Shown: piece by piece, positions 41,363 to 53,805 of the stretch
Numbering within the stretch: the stretch's first letter is position 1
Layout of the letters: every line of letters begins with the position of its first letter
DNA from: Diploptera punctata
Taxonomy: Eukaryota; Arthropoda; Insecta; Blattodea; Blaberidae
Direction: 5' to 3'
Assembly (NCBI GenBank): GCA_030220185.1
Contig: JASPKZ010003421.1
Span: forward strand, 434,001 to 498,000
Length of the DNA: 64,000 nt
Position numbers and translations under genes: made by a program
Notes under the pieces: model-generated
Database searches by the model: none
Seen by the model: only the letters and a program-made list of their open reading frames with translations
Told to the model about the DNA's origin: nothing

Positions 41363-41724
41363 TCCATCCATCCATCCATCCATAGTAATTCTGCCGGAAG
41401 GCAGGTCTTTCACTGCAATCATAGCATTATTCATTCATGCTAATGCCGCTGGCAGCTTTTACTTAGGGAATAATACGTGTGGTAGCTTCCCGTTGCTTTC
41501 CACAACGGTGAAGGATGATGATGATGATGTTGATGATGATGAATGATGATGATGACGGCCATATGATTTCGGGGACTGTTTAGGCCTTAAAGTTTTTCTG
41601 ACATTTGTCTTACAGGTGAGGAAAAACCCCGATAAAAACCTCACCCAGAAAAACTGCCCGACCGGGGATCGAACCCGGGCCCGCTGCGTGACAAGGCAGC
41701 ACGCTACCTCGAGACCACAGCTAA
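41363..41724 (-). mobile_element. SINE-1a copy with (ATCC)n tail
   Basis: The tail is CATCCATCCATCCATCCATA, then the 1a body, GAT tract, neck and head (B box GGGTTCGATCCC on minus). Duplication AAAAAACTGTACA at 41350-41362 and 41725-41737. The ATCC tail shows where the short TCCATCCATAG ends of the other 1a copies come from. Confidence 0.92.
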
Positions 41725-41737
41725 AAAAAACTGTACA

Positions 41738-41946
41738 AAGATGGGATTTATAGCCAATATTCTTTCGTGATCATGTAATACTTATTTCTCTCTGCTAATT
41801 TTTCTTAAATCTTGGGGCTGGCCAGTATTACTTACTTTACGCAGTTTTTCTGTGTTAAGAAAGATAAATCTCTACATTCCTACAAAGCAGAATGCTCATT
41901 ATTATTTGATGTTAGACTTCATTTAGACACGATCATTGTAACAACG

Positions 41947-41999
<53 letters not shown>

Positions 42000-42767
42000 T
42001 ATATCGAATATGACATCTGTATTATAACGACAGAAAATTATGTTAGAATATCAGATATTTTAGTTTTCTCAACGTATGTAATATAAAATAAAACGTACAG
42101 TTTCGTATAGGCATATTGCTCTTGTAGATTTATGAGTATAAATAAATATAGCGATTCATTTTATTAACGATATTAATCATTAGAATAGTATCAGTATATT
42201 TAAGTTGAACAATTAGCTGTAAATTAATTGAAAATGCAATAACGTAAAGCATTTATAACAATACATGTTTTACGTAAATTAATGCACACACATAATGTGT
42301 TTTGTGAAAATTATTTATGGAATTATTATTAACAATAGAATGTAGAACATTGGTAATAGGTAATGAGGTAGGTCTGGATAGTATTTGTATTTAACGATGT
42401 CCGTTAACTTCTCGGTCCTAATTAAAAACTGGAAATAAAAATGTTGTCAAATTTTGTTCAGAGAAGTCTAATTTCAGGCTTCAGATTTTTTAGACAACTT
42501 AAAGGTAATGTTGTCTAAATTTAAATATATAAAAATATTTTATTCCTCTAAATTAAATATAGTAATTTAATGGTTGAGATATACTGGCCATGTGAAGATC
42601 CATATAATTAGTCTAGTAATAAATATTAAAAATCTATTTTTCCATGACGTAAATGTATGTTACAGGACTATCGGCCTTACTATATTTCTGAAGTAAGCCA
42701 AACTGACGAATTTTTCTCCTTCAAAAGTCCGCCGATTCCGGTCGCATGAATCAAGGCGAGACATTTT
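41738..42767. other. unannotated stretch with (ATT)n
   Basis: About 17 ATT triplets at 41949-42000. The LLLLLL frame across them is an artefact. Otherwise nothing seen. Confidence 0.6.
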
Positions 42768-43372
42768 CATAAGTAATGCCACGAGTGATTTCCTGAGTCG
42801 TGAATTTATCTAGAGAATTTGGAAATCAAGAGTGGCATTTGTTATGACTATTTAACGAATGAAATTAAGCTCTTTACTAAAAAATAATTATTTGAATATA
42901 GTTACCGGTGTTTTAAAATATTTATATAGCTAATGTAAACGGCGATGTTTGAAAACAAATTAGAAATGTGAGGTTATGTATATTCACTGCAACTCGATCA
43001 TATTATTTATTGCCAAATAGGATCGCAATATTGTAAGAATGCACCCTAGTGGATAAATAATGAAACACATCAAACTATTCTAAACAACATTATAGGTTAA
43101 TCATTTATATTTTGAATAAACAACTCAGTAAAATCACTGAATCTATTCATTATTTGCTATATTCAATGTATTTGTTGGAGAAAAATAATGGTCTAACCTG
43201 TTGAGAATATTAAAAAAGGAGGAGCTTTCTTTATTACAAAAGCAGGAGCTGATAAAGAGAAATCGATAGAGAGCGAGGTGAAACACGACTGTCATTGGTG
43301 TAAAGCAGAATTCATTGAAACGTGATTGGTCATTGACTAACATTTGCGACATGAGTTAAATAGTCAACTAAA
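42768..43372 (+). repeat. R700 repeat copy
   Basis: It starts ATAAGTAATGCCACGAGTGA, then GAATTTGGAAATCAAGAGTG (hairpin partner), GACTATTTAACGAATGAAAT, GTAAACGGCGATGTTTGAAA, GATCGCAATATTGTAAGAAT, and ends GTGATTGGTCATTGACTAAC with GAGTTAAATAGTC. Confidence 0.8.
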
Positions 43373-44215
43373 CTGCATCGGTATCCATTACTTTTATGAA
43401 CCTTATGCCATATGAGTTACAAAGGATCGTCGCTTTGAAATTATTCTATGAAAATTAATTATAATTTGAACACTAATCTGCAGTTATTGAAACCACATTA
43501 AAAATAATTAGATGACATTTGGGATAATTCCTTAAATTCTGTGCCAGCCATAAGGCGAGATTGAACAGACAATCTAGAATTATTCATTAAACTTTTCGTG
43601 TCTGTATTGAATATATATTTGTCCCCACTTTTTAAGTTGAAAATGTAGACAAAAACAAATTATAAGCGACTTAAAATGTGTTTGATGATTGCTTTAAATT
43701 CACTTGGACAATTTGGTAGTTTTGAATAAAGTGAAGAGGTCATCATTCTGTGCACGTTTTCCCATAGCCCGGAGATGCAAATGCTTCTCTGCATCCAAAT
43801 TAAGTAATTATTTTTGTAGATTAACTAGGGACCAGGTTTTATTGTAAACTCTGTTCCATCGCAAAATAAGATAAGAATTAATTGGATTGGTTTATATTAT
43901 ACATTCATTGGCATTCTGTCTCCAGAGCAAACATTGTGTTGGAAAGTATTTGTTTAGTAATTAAAATCTCACTCTTTATCCTGAAAGCTATATAGGCTGT
44001 GTCACTCATCACTTCGGCTTTGTTGTTTAAAAAAAAAAGACTTGGCAGAAGTATTCAGGCGGTCAATTCTTACCAATGATGATTTGTGCTATAAATAGCA
44101 GAAGAATTAATAAATGGGATTAGTGAAGAATGACAATTTTATTAAATGATGTTCTTGCGTAACTCAAGCATTTCCTCAGCCTTCGTAAGAGAAACTTATT
44201 TGTAATAAATTCTTA
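43373..44215. other. unannotated stretch
   Basis: No supported feature. Confidence 0.5.
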
Positions 44216-44626
44216 TGGCTTACGCTGCCTAAACCATGACAAATATACAAAATTATTGTATACAGAATTGAATATCTCAAAAAAACTCTACAGAAAAGTC
44301 CGCGACAGCATATGTTTATCTTTTAAGGATAACTCACAGTAATCATTTTTGTCTTTCATTGATGCCAAGAAGACCGGGATAAGTAGATTCCTGAGCAAGC
44401 ATAGCAGCGCACGGCGGCTGTTCTTTCATGGATAATTCTCGAATTTAGTCTTTCAGCTCATTTATGCCAAGTTCATCGGGATACGTAGATTCCCGGGCAA
44501 CGCCGGGTAATCAGCACGGGGTATCTAAAAAATGATACAAATTTATATTTATTTTTCCTTTTACTTATTCAACTAAATGGAAAAAAAATTATTTAGGTTT
44601 AGCAGCGCATGCCGGGTATTAGCCTA
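44216..44626 (+). mobile_element. Helitron, 5'-truncated
   Basis: It begins inside the family at TGGCTTACGCTGCCTAAACC and ends GCATGCCGGGTATTAGCCTAG. It keeps the GATGCCAAGAAGACCG and GGGTAATCAGCACGGGG blocks. The start TC and the 5' 300 bp are absent. Confidence 0.78.
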
Positions 44627-45364
44627 GCTACGAATAATATTTAACATTAGTGATAACCAAAAACGTTAAACAGTATAACAATAACTAGGTGACTATATTA
44701 TAGTTTTTAACCGTACATTATATTACTGTGAACAATAACTAGGCCTATGCAGAAAAGTACATAAAGTTATTTTTCCTAAATGGAATTTAACAAGTGCTAA
44801 ATCAAAACGATAAACGATCGAGTAAAGAAATCAGCTCTAAATATAATTAGTATAATAATTATCAGTGTAGATTATTTTCCAGTTGTTTGTAAGTTTACAT
44901 GAATTTACATAGTTCGAAATCGGTGTAAACTATTGTTTCCAATTTACTGATTTGAGAATTTATTCTTTAGTTTTATTACTCTTAATTTTTTTTTTCGTTT
45001 TACTCTCTTTGAGGTATGTTGGATCAATAATTTCTCTGTGAGTTGTTCCTTTCTTAGTGCTCAGAATTTCTTCATTCTTTGTGATCTTCTTTTCCTCTCT
45101 TCTTCCAAGATAATAGGTTTGGATTTTTGAGTGGATTTATCCTTGAAACCTTGTGTTATCATCTTGAGTAATTAATTTAGCTTTTCGATCGATAAGTGAA
45201 TTTTCTGTAATCTTTAATTCTACTAGGTATTTTCAGTTTCTTTAAACCAGTTGGGCTTTGTGCTGCGGTTATGGAAAAAAATCAAATATTTCTTAATATT
45301 GTATTATAAAACAATTGATTTTTTTATAACCGATGATTAGATTCAAGACAACCAAAGAGAAAAA
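44627..45364. other. unannotated AT-rich stretch
   Basis: No supported feature. Confidence 0.5.
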
Positions 45365-45450
45365 ATCCTGCATGAACCGGGATTTGAACCCAAGATCTCT
45401 AGCTTTATGCTCAGCGCAGTAACCAATTGTGTTACGCAGACAGCCAGGAG
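45365..45450 (-). mobile_element. tRNA-like SINE head or tRNA pseudogene
   Basis: Minus strand: GTCTGCGTAACACAATTGGT with TTACTGCGCTGAGC, then GGGTTCAAATCCCGG as B box. I could not pair a 7-bp acceptor stem across the ends, and no CCA or intact cloverleaf is evident. More likely a SINE head than a functional tRNA. Confidence 0.5.
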
Positions 45451-46474
45451 CATACACAAATTCCCTCTATTTGAATCCACGTGCACACGTAATAGTGATC
45501 TACGATAGGTTGTAGTAGACCTATCATTCCATTGGAGCTGCATGATTCTCTGCTTTATACCAGTTGTGTTGTGGTGGTAATTGTCATCTACCTGAATCTA
45601 GAACCTTGTAGTGAATTTTTAAATGTGGTTAATTTGTTTTAAAGTTTGATACAAATATAATGTGTTAATCCCAGCTGGTACAATTGCAGCTATAATTTGA
45701 ATTATGAAGCATTTTTGGATTGGCATTAAATAATGGATTCCTTTTTACAGGTCGTAATTATTCAATCATTAAGCATTTGCATACAATGCGTGATAATGTA
45801 TGAACCAATATACTGGTAATGGCCAAACGTCCTTTGTTTGCAATGCACCACAATACATATTCATTATGTCCGATGCAACAAGGATATTAAATTCACAATC
45901 ACACATCTTGCCGCTTGAATGCACTGTTAATTTTGTTAGGCTTACAGTACTCCAAAGAAAGCTCATTATAGTGTCTGTTTATTGCAGACATCATGACATT
46001 TAGTTGTTGAATTCACATGAGAACCATAATTCATATTTTTATCCCACTCTTTTAAAAATTATGTTTATTGTTAAATCTAAAAAAAGATAAAACAAATCCT
46101 CCTCATCTCGTGTCCGACTGAGGGCCGGATCAAGGGATGAGATGCGATGTAGTCCCTTACATTTCATGTGTTAAGAAAATTGTAAAAGGACTTTGTTAGA
46201 CTAAAAGTAAGATACATACAATGTTAATTATAAATATGGATTGCACGGGCAGCAAGCCGTAAGTGTTGTTGACAGTTCGTAGCAATAAATTAATGTCCAG
46301 TAAAAAACAAACACACAATAGACAACAATAAAATTGCATTATATTAGTTAGGTTATATATATATATGTATATATATATATAATATATATACATAGTTATT
46401 AAATATTAATTATATTATACTTTGATTGCTTCTTCTTCTACGTCATGGAATTAGGCAATATACCTGTTTCCACA
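45451..46474. other. unannotated stretch with (TA)n
   Basis: (TA)n tract at 46355-46392. No coding motif in the short frames. Confidence 0.5.
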
Positions 46475-46567
46475 TCAAGAGACCGTATCCCTCCATCTAG
46501 TTATGGGACGTCCAATATTTCTTCTTCCTTTGGGTTGGTAGTAGTGAAGCAAAATTTGTGGGAGTCT
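46475..46567 (-). mobile_element. LINE C-terminal fragment
   Basis: Minus strand: RLPQILLHYYQPKGRRNIGR then PITRWRDTVS and a stop. PKGRRxxGRPxxRWRD is a LINE tail motif. Confidence 0.7.
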
Positions 46568-46739
46568 TTCTATTTTTCTTTATTACATAAAACTTCCTTC
46601 ATTAGAGGATTGCCACAAGGACAAAGTGATACAGACAATTAATTTTCGAAATTGATGAAATACATTTTGTAAACATATTTTAAAATTTCAAATTGTAATT
46701 GAAGTATATTCTATAAAGTAGAAATTTTGTGTAGATAGT

Positions 46740-47330
46740 TTCTTAAAATTGATCCTCTAATGGCAGCGATGGCAATTTTAGAAACATGCACTCTATCCAA
46801 ATCTAAGAAATTCCAAAATTTAGCTAAGAATCCTGGTATAGTAGTTGGAGCCAGTTAGATATTGCATTTTTTCTATAACGCTATAAATGTTTACTTTGGT
46901 TCTTATTTCTTCATTATATTTCTTATCCAACAGTCTATAGCCTGCTATTGGACGTAAGAATTTCATTTCAACTACTTCTATTTTTCTTTTAACTGATTTA
47001 TAAAGTGTCCAATTTTCACAAGCACATGTTAACATAGGTACTGCCATAGTTTTTAGAATTTTAATTGTGTAATTTTTAATGTTTTATTTTTTAGAGTTCT
47101 TCTTATTGTTCCGCACATAGCCTATTATAAAATTTGTTTAATTCTTAAGTTTATATCATTCTTTTGGCAGTAAGATATGTGTAACAGTTGTTGAAATTGT
47201 TCACTTTATCTATTATTTTGTTTGTTATTGATCATTATTTTGCATCTTCTGTGGTTTAATCCTTCTACAGCCATTACGTTAGATTTTTTTTTCGATATGC
47301 TCATATTGTATTTACTTATTAATTCATTGA
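46740..47330 (-). mobile_element. LINE L-b fragment
   Basis: Minus strand: AVPMLTCACENWTLYKSVKR, KIEVVEMKFLRPIAGYRLLD and KKYNEEIRTKVNIYSVIEKM. Further upstream, around 47090, a degraded CGTIRRTLKNK-type segment is seen. Stops and frameshifts throughout. Confidence 0.8.
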
Positions 47331-47409
47331 ATCCATTGATTGCTTATATATTTATTTATTTACGAATGGATATTGTTCTTATTTTCCTGTCATGTTCAGA
47401 AATTTACCC

Positions 47410-47640
47410 ACGTTTAATGACGAGGATGCCGACCGATCACGCCTGACGCAACATCACAGGGGCAGATGAAATAAAATGAAATGAATTAGATGAGTGTGAA
47501 GAAATGGTTGAATTAAGTTGTGACAGGGGGAAAACTGATAAATTCCGAGAAAAACTTGCCCAGACTCCGTTTCGTCCACCAAGAAACGCACTTGAGTGAC
47601 CGAGATGCGAACCCGAGCCCCCAGAGGCGAGAGGTAGAAA
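47410..47640 (-). mobile_element. SINE-6 copy
   Basis: Minus strand: head with GGGGGCTCGGGTTCGCATCT, then TGGTGGACGAAACGGAGTCT, a body with TTATCAGTTTTCCCC, and a tail towards CTGTGATGTTGCGTCAGG. The B box and following GGTGGACGAA match 58362-58600 on the plus strand. Confidence 0.6.
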
Positions 47641-47689
47641 AAAAAATAAGATAACCTAGCTTTAATAAAGTGGAATAATATATTGTTTG

Positions 47690-47960
47690 TCCATAGTTTT
47701 CTGTCTAAGGATAGGTCCTTACTGAAAAAAATATTCTTACATCATATTTGCAGATTCACTAGAGTTGTTTATAAATGATTTTGATTGCTTTCCTTATAAT
47801 ACTGTTTCGCATCATAACAAATTCAATGAGGCGCCAGATGAATGGGGAGAAAGGTTATGGCTAGATTGAGAACTCCGCCGGACTACACCGAGATTCACTA
47901 CAAAGGGCAAGCTACAGTACCATTAGGGTTTTTAACTCGGTCAGATACCAAGGGACTCTG
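47690..47960 (-). mobile_element. degraded SINE-1a-like copy
   Basis: TCCATAGTTTTCTGTCTAAG, GATAGGTCCTTACTG and ACTAGAGTTGTTTATAAATG follow the order of the 1a body (CCATAGTAATTCTGCCCGAA, CAGGTCCTTCACTGC, ACTAGGGAATTGTA) at low identity. The head is hardly recognisable. Confidence 0.4.
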
Positions 47961-48079
47961 TTAACCTTATATAATAAACACCACCAATAATAAAAAAAGA
48001 CGATATAGCTCAATTCCTTAATTATATTTCTTACAGTATAGATGACAAGGTTATAAAATTTGTTATATTTTCATTATCA

Positions 48080-48797
48080 TAAGTAATGCCACGAGTGATT
48101 TCCAAATTATCGATAAATTCACGACTCACGAAGTGAGGAGTGAACTTATCTAGAGAATTTGGAAATCAAGAGTGGCATTTGTTAAGACCATTTAATGAAT
48201 AAAATTAAGCTGTTTACTCAAAAATAATTATTTAAATATAGTTATTTTAAATTATTTATATATTTAATGTAAACGGTAATGTTTGAAAACAAATGAGAAA
48301 CGATTGGTACGCTTCATTTGCTTCTTTTGTTCGTCACTGCAACCAGATCATATTTTTTTATTGCCAAAGGAACGCAATATTGTAAGAATGCACTCTAGTG
48401 GAGAAAAACGAAATACATCAAACTGTTTATTAATTCATTTCTGATGTCCTATGATGTAAATATGACAAATACATTTAAGAAAGTGCCAACAGTGATTTCT
48501 TTTTTTGGTGGTATAATCAATTGCTACAAATGTTTTTATATTAACTCCCGCATGCGGTATGTGTTGACATTCATGCACTATATATACAATCTGGTAGCCG
48601 TATTTGTTAGTGAGTCAGTCACTGCAAAATAATGCTATGACCTATTCAGAATGTTAAAAAGGAGGTTCTTTCTTTATTATGATAAACTTTAGTTGGTAAA
48701 TTCTAGGCGAACACGACTGTGATTGGTTGTAAATAAAAAATCATTGTAACGTGATTGGTCATTGACTCCCATTTGGGGCATGAGTTAAATAGTCCTT
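48080..48797 (+). repeat. R700 repeat copy, most complete
   Basis: It starts CATAAGTAATGCCACGAGTG, with hairpin partner GAATTTGGAAATCAAGAGTG, then GTAAACGGTAATGTTTGAAA, GCAATATTGTAAGAATGCAC, ATCAACTGT-like and TACAATCTGGTAGCCG segments, and ends GGGGCATGAGTTAAATAGTC. Uninterrupted, so the best reference copy. Confidence 0.82.
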
Positions 48798-49186
48798 GTA
48801 AAATTGTATTGCATTCCAAATTTTATCCTCTCCCAAAAACAAAATTTCATGAATATCATACTTACAAGGGAACTGTCAACCAAAAGGAAAGAAAGAAGGA
48901 TTTTTTAAAAATCACACTTTGATTGTTTCCACTACTTTGTAACGTTGCTCAAGGTGAAGTAAATACAAAAGATAGAAAGGTGGCGAAATTTCATATTATG
49001 AATATGCAGTGAAATAGCCTATAACAGTAAAATAATAGAGCCTACCTTACTCTGGAAATATTTGCGACTGCCAATTAAAATGTATATAATTTTATCAATT
49101 TGCAGAAAACTAATGCCTCCTGTTGCGACTAAAATTAAATAAATACCTAAATCGTAAAAATAGATAAATAGCTCCAGATATTAGTT

Positions 49187-49505
49187 CCGCGCCGTAGTCG
49201 AGCAGTTTAAGGCATCAAACCCAGGTGCACAGCTACTGGACTTCCGCTGGTTCGAGTACTAGTGGGGAAGAATTTTTCTTATGGAGTTTCAACCAGTATG
49301 GGAACGATGTCTACCAAGCATCGTGAGGAATTTGGGCACATACAATAAGAGCTTCTCCTGGATGAAAAAACCGGGTCCCGATATGCTGCCCACATGTCAC
49401 ACCTGCTCCGGCTGAATGATTGTCTACCTCAGTGATTAGCACATGTGGATGCGAGATCAGCACCCGACTTATATGCCAAGTTCCTTCTAGGCTTGTCGCG
49501 CTATG
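49187..49505 (+). mobile_element. SINE-3 copy, diverged
   Basis: Head CGCGCCGTAGTCGAGCAGTT, B box TGGTTCGAGTACT, then the body ATTTTTCTTATGGAGTTTCA, CAGTATGGGAACGATGTC and a tail ending GTCGCGCTATGG. More mutated than the copies at 55727 and 62929. Confidence 0.8.
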
Positions 49506-50661
49506 GAATATAACTTAGCTTAGTTTTAGCTCTAACATAAGCCTATCTAAAACAATTGCATATGTAATTTTCTCTTCTATACTTTTATTGAAACTAAATA
49601 AATTACAAATTCGATTATCATAAATCGTAATTGATACATAATGGAGATCTAAAATTTAATATTTCTGCAGTATTAATAAAATGTAAAACACTTCTATATA
49701 CGTTTGTACCAAAAATAAAATGGGATTAGGTTTAATAAAATAAACAAATAAATAAGGATTCTCTGTTCCATGTGGAGAGGGAACTCAATTTTAAATCAGA
49801 GGATTGACTCTCTCGTCTCTGCTTTAGGTTAGAGAATATCCAACCAAATTTATGTTGAGCTTGGAACTTGGATTGAAAGGACAGGTTAGCATGAAGTTGT
49901 TTACAAACTCTTCCTAATAACAGTGTGACAGGTTGACCTGAATAAAGCGCATGCGCAAACACTTCTTGGGCCGCAGTATTTTGAATCTACTCATACCATC
50001 AAGATTTGATAGAAATCTCCCTCTCTCTAACTGCAGGGGTGTTAAAATATTGTGTGTCTCGTTGCATTCTCTTTACTCTTCCTCCTCATTCATGAATTTT
50101 ATTCTCAATGTCCCATACTATCCCAAGCTTTTACGTGGCTTAAAGACTTGGGTCAAAGTGTTACTGAGCGTAATGTGGATAATATTGAAAGAAATGCAGA
50201 TCTAATTAGAAGCTGTTTAGATAAGTGATTAGTGTACTAAGTCTTAAATGTATTCTTAATTTGAACTAAATTTGCAGGCTTAATTCGTGTAAATAATTCT
50301 TAATGAAACGGAAGAGATAGCTATTATTCTGATTAACCCATTCACTTCAAGTTTGAATGCTCAATGCATTTTCCCCAAAACTGAATTTAAATCACCGTAA
50401 TTTATATTTCCTGTTTTCAGACAATCAAAGCGAACAAAATATAACGGTACTTGAGATCTCAATAAGGGTCAAAGTCAAAATATATTCCTCTACTATTCAC
50501 AAATGTTAACAAAAGAATACCATCCCAAAGGATGTACAAAATATTGCGAAATATATAACATGCAGAGTTAAGCGAGTGTATCTCGTCTTCTGAGTTGAAG
50601 GCCATTTAACAGCCGGTGAGTGTACCTCGTCTTCTGAAGCAAATGTGTTAAGCAGTACTGA
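49506..50661. other. unannotated stretch
   Basis: A 76-codon minus frame at 49732-49962 and an 84-codon plus frame at 49951-50205 carry no motif I know. A short direct repeat GTGT(A)xCTCGTCTTCTGA is at 50576-50597 and 50619-50637. Confidence 0.45.
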
Positions 50662-50672
50662 ATTTTATTTAA

Positions 50673-51060
50673 GTCGGCTGCGGTGGTCTAGTGGTTATGC
50701 ACCTGCCTCAGGTTCCGAGGGTCGCGGGTTCAAACCCGTCTGGGGTCGATGGATTTTTTAGGATTGAATAATCCAAGCAGCAAGTCTTCCGAGAGGGACT
50801 TTAAGCCTTGGGTCCCGAATCTGAAGATTTCCAGGCCTGTAAAAGGACCGCCAGCCTGAATAAAGACCTCTGTGCAAAAGTAACCCATCTTCTTCATCCT
50901 GGTATTATCATAGTTGCCTACTTGATGTCGCATTGGGTCAATATGTTAACCCCATACCGTTCATAAGATCTCTTGGAAAATAAGCGTAACTAAATTACTA
51001 ACTCCTAACAAAGGAGAGGTTAAGGTTGTTATGCCATTGTAGATTTACATTGAAGTAGGT
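50673..51060 (+). mobile_element. SINE-2 copy
   Basis: Head GTCGGCTGCGGTGGTCTAGT, B box CGGGTTCAAACCCG, standard body, and the variant end (AACTCCTAACAAAGGAGAGG). Exact 11-bp duplication ATTTTATTTAA at 50662-50672 and 51061-51071. Confidence 0.92.
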
Positions 51061-51071
51061 ATTTTATTTAA

Positions 51072-51359
51072 TATCCATATTATTAGCGTCGTAATTCAAA
51101 ACTGTGCTTGAAAGGGTCGAATTATTTTGGCGAGAGGCTTATTTCAGGTTTGAGGTTCGTTTATGTAGGCCTACCGTAATTCTATGGTGTGGCTCTAGTT
51201 CCTTCATGAAGTAAGCCAAACTTTAACTTATACTACATTGACAAAATAAAACCCTAATGTACCTTAGGTGAAGTAGGGTTTTATACGTTTTGGATAATAA
51301 AAAAACTTATACTACATGATTTTTTATTTTGAAGTAGAATATTAAGAAATATTTATGGA
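51072..51359. other. unannotated stretch
   Basis: The segment TTATTTCAGGTTTGAGGTTC near 51140 is loosely similar to 56735-56760 but I cannot define a repeat. A TAAAACCCTA / TAGGGTTTTA pair near 51250-51285 is a possible small hairpin. Confidence 0.4.
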
Positions 51360-52200
51360 AAAATGAAGGATTAGGAATCAAAAAATTGGAGAAATGATAT
51401 ATTGTACAATTGAAGCCATACTCGTATTAATTAAAGTTATGATAAAAACAATTAAATGGAAACAAAGCTGCAAAGGTATGGGTATCCCAATAGGTAACAG
51501 TCTTTTGCTGACATTACAATTTGCTGATGATCAATTAGTTTTAGCGCAAGACAAATTTGGTATGGAATTTATGATAAAAAGGTTGAAAAACACATATGAA
51601 TCATGGGGTCTCACAATAAATTTACAAAAAAAAACAGAATATTTGGCAATAAATAGCAATGAAAGAGTAAATTCAATATTTGAAGAACGAATTCAAATAA
51701 AACAAGTGAAACAAACTAAATATTTTGAAAGACACAAAAAATATATTGGTAAAACATTGGTGGAATCTGTTACAATGTATGGATGTGAGGTATGGACAAT
51801 CAATAAGTACTACAAGAATAGAGTAATAGCTCTAGAAATAGATTATTTACGCAGAAGTGCCAGAAAGTCAAAATTAGAACATTTCACAAATAAGGATATT
51901 AGAAACACTATGGAAGCAGAAGAAAGCGAAAGAAAGCGTAATTGAAAGAATCGAGGAGGAGGAATTAAAATGGTTAGGACATATTTTAAGAATGGAAGAC
52001 AAGATATGGCCGAAACAACTATATCAATGGCAACCAAGCAGAGAGAATAAAAAAGGGAGACCAAAGTTAACATGGAAGGAAAGCATGAAGATAGTAATGC
52101 AAGCAAGAGGGCTAAGCATTGAAGGTGCCCAAGATCGTAGGCTTTGGAGGTTTGGCACGGGAAGACGGCAGCAGCTGTAAAAAAACGCGATGATAGATAG
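51360..52200 (+). mobile_element. LINE L-e ORF2 fragment with reverse transcriptase end
   Basis: An open frame at 51394-51945 encodes LLLTLQFADDQLVLAQDKFG (FADD catalytic box), MIKRLKNTYESWGLTINLQK, an internal deletion around QVKQTKYF, then LVESVTMYGCEVWTINKYYK. After a frameshift come EEELKWLGHILRMEDKIWPK, RPKLTWKESMKIVMQARGL and DRRLWRFGTGRRQQL. The expected stretch between KYLG and YGCE is shortened. The 3' tail is GATAGATAGAGATAGATA. Confidence 0.87.
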
Positions 52201-52351
52201 AGATAGATAAACACAATTTGAGAAGTCTCTATATCTTTGTAGTTTTACCATGTACACAAACTAATGGTTAAGCAGGGAAAAGCATAAATGGAATCCTTTT
52301 AGAATAAAAGTATAAACTGGATGGAACGTGTTGCAATAAAATACACATATT

Positions 52352-52708
52352 CCATCCATAGTAATTCTGCCCGAAGGCAGGTCCTTCACTGCAATCATAG
52401 CATTTTCATGCTATGCCTGCAGCTTTACTAGGGAATTGTGTAGGTGTGGTAGCTTCCCGTTGTTTTCCACACCGGTGAAGGATGATGGTGATGATGATGG
52501 TGATGATGATGATGATGATAAGGATGATGATGATGGCCATATGATTTCGGGGACCGTTTGGGCCTTAATGTTTTCCTGACATTTGTCTTACAGGTGAGGA
52601 AAAACCCCGATAAAAACATCACCCAGAAAAAACTGCCCCGACCGGGGATCGAACCCGGGCCCGCTGCGTGACAAGGCAGCACGCTACCTCGAGACCACAG
52701 CGGTGGAC
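52352..52708 (-). mobile_element. SINE-1a copy
   Basis: 1a body, a long GAT/GGT tract (52481-52540), neck and head with B box GGGTTCGATCCC (minus). Exact 11-bp duplication ATACACATATT at 52341-52351 and 52709-52719. Inserted just downstream of LINE L-e. Confidence 0.94.
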
Positions 52709-52719
52709 ATACACATATT

Positions 52720-53020
52720 AAGAATAAAAATAGGGGACGGTTCATACATGATGGTAAATAATGGAGAAGATTATGAAGAGTGCGAATATTTTTCGTATAA
52801 AATGAAATTGTAGAGTATGAGATTAATAAAACATATACAAATAAGAAGAATGGCAACAATAAATATGGTATAGAGGGGGAAATGGAGGTTAAAAGTCTAA
52901 TTCATGCGCCAGTAAAACTTGAACCAGATGTAGTTGTGATATATGTTTGGATTTGCACAATTAGGCGAATATTCTCAATTGTGTTTCAAAATTGATTTAT
53001 GCATTCATAATATTTTCTAA
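52720..53020. other. possible LINE remnant
   Basis: The plus-strand frame shows EDYEECEYFSYKMKL, faintly like the KYLG region of L-c LINEs. Too short and mutated to call. Confidence 0.3.
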
Positions 53021-53805
53021 TCTAATATATAAAAATGAATGTTTGTTTGTTCATACTTTATGCGCGGCCATATCGTTGATCCGATTGTTATGGGGCTTTT
53101 TGAAAAATGTTCAGGAGATTCCCGGGATGAACATAGGCTGTAAGAGAGTTGTGATACTCAACTCCTACATCCTTAAAAATCGCCCTTTGTAGTGGAAAAA
53201 GTGAAAAAAGTAGCTCTTTGGACGCTTAAATGGCTTACGCTGCCTAAACCATAACAAATACACAAAATTAATGTGCACAGAATTGAATATCTCAAAATGC
53301 TCTGCAAAAAAAGTCCGCGACAGTATATGTTTATATCTTACGGATAACTCACAATAACCATTTTGTTTTTCATTGATGCCAAGAAGATCGAGACAAGTTG
53401 GTACATAGATTCCTGTACATGCCGAGTGGCACATGGCGGGTATTCTTTTACGGATAACTCACAATAACGAATTTTGTCTTTTAGCTCATTTATGCCAAGA
53501 AGATCGAGATCAGTAGATTTCCCGGTAATCAGCACGGGAAATCTTAAAATAGTTAAGATATACATTTATAATTATTTTTCATTTTACTTATTCAACTAAT
53601 CATAAAAGTACATTCATTTTTGTCTTTCAGCTCATTTATGCCAAGAAGGTCGGGATGAGTAGATTCCCGGACAACGCCGGGTAAACAGCACAGGGCATCT
53701 AAAAATAATTACGATATAATATTTTTTACACTTATTCAACTAAACATAAAAGCACATTCATTTTCATTTATTTAGGCGTAGCAGCGCACGCCGGGTATTA
53801 GCTAG
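53021..53805 (+). mobile_element. non-autonomous Helitron
   Basis: It starts TCTAATATATAAAAATGAAT after host A and ends GCGCACGCCGGGTATTAGCTAG before host T. Same interior blocks as 27552-28500, but one ATCG/GGGTAATCAGC block fewer (785 versus 949 bp). Confidence 0.88.

Noticed and set aside
41940..42027. Leu-rich membrane segment
   Set aside because: It is the translation of an (ATT)n microsatellite.
48860..48885. Third MITE-T end (GGGAACTGTCAACC)
   Set aside because: Only about 20 bp match and no partner end is visible.
49732..49962. 76-codon minus-strand frame as host exon
   Set aside because: No recognisable motif and no convincing splice-site pair; chance cannot be excluded.
51240..51290. 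Rho-independent terminator-like hairpin with TAGGGTTTTA
   Set aside because: Terminators of that type are bacterial; here it is just a short inverted repeat in AT-rich DNA.
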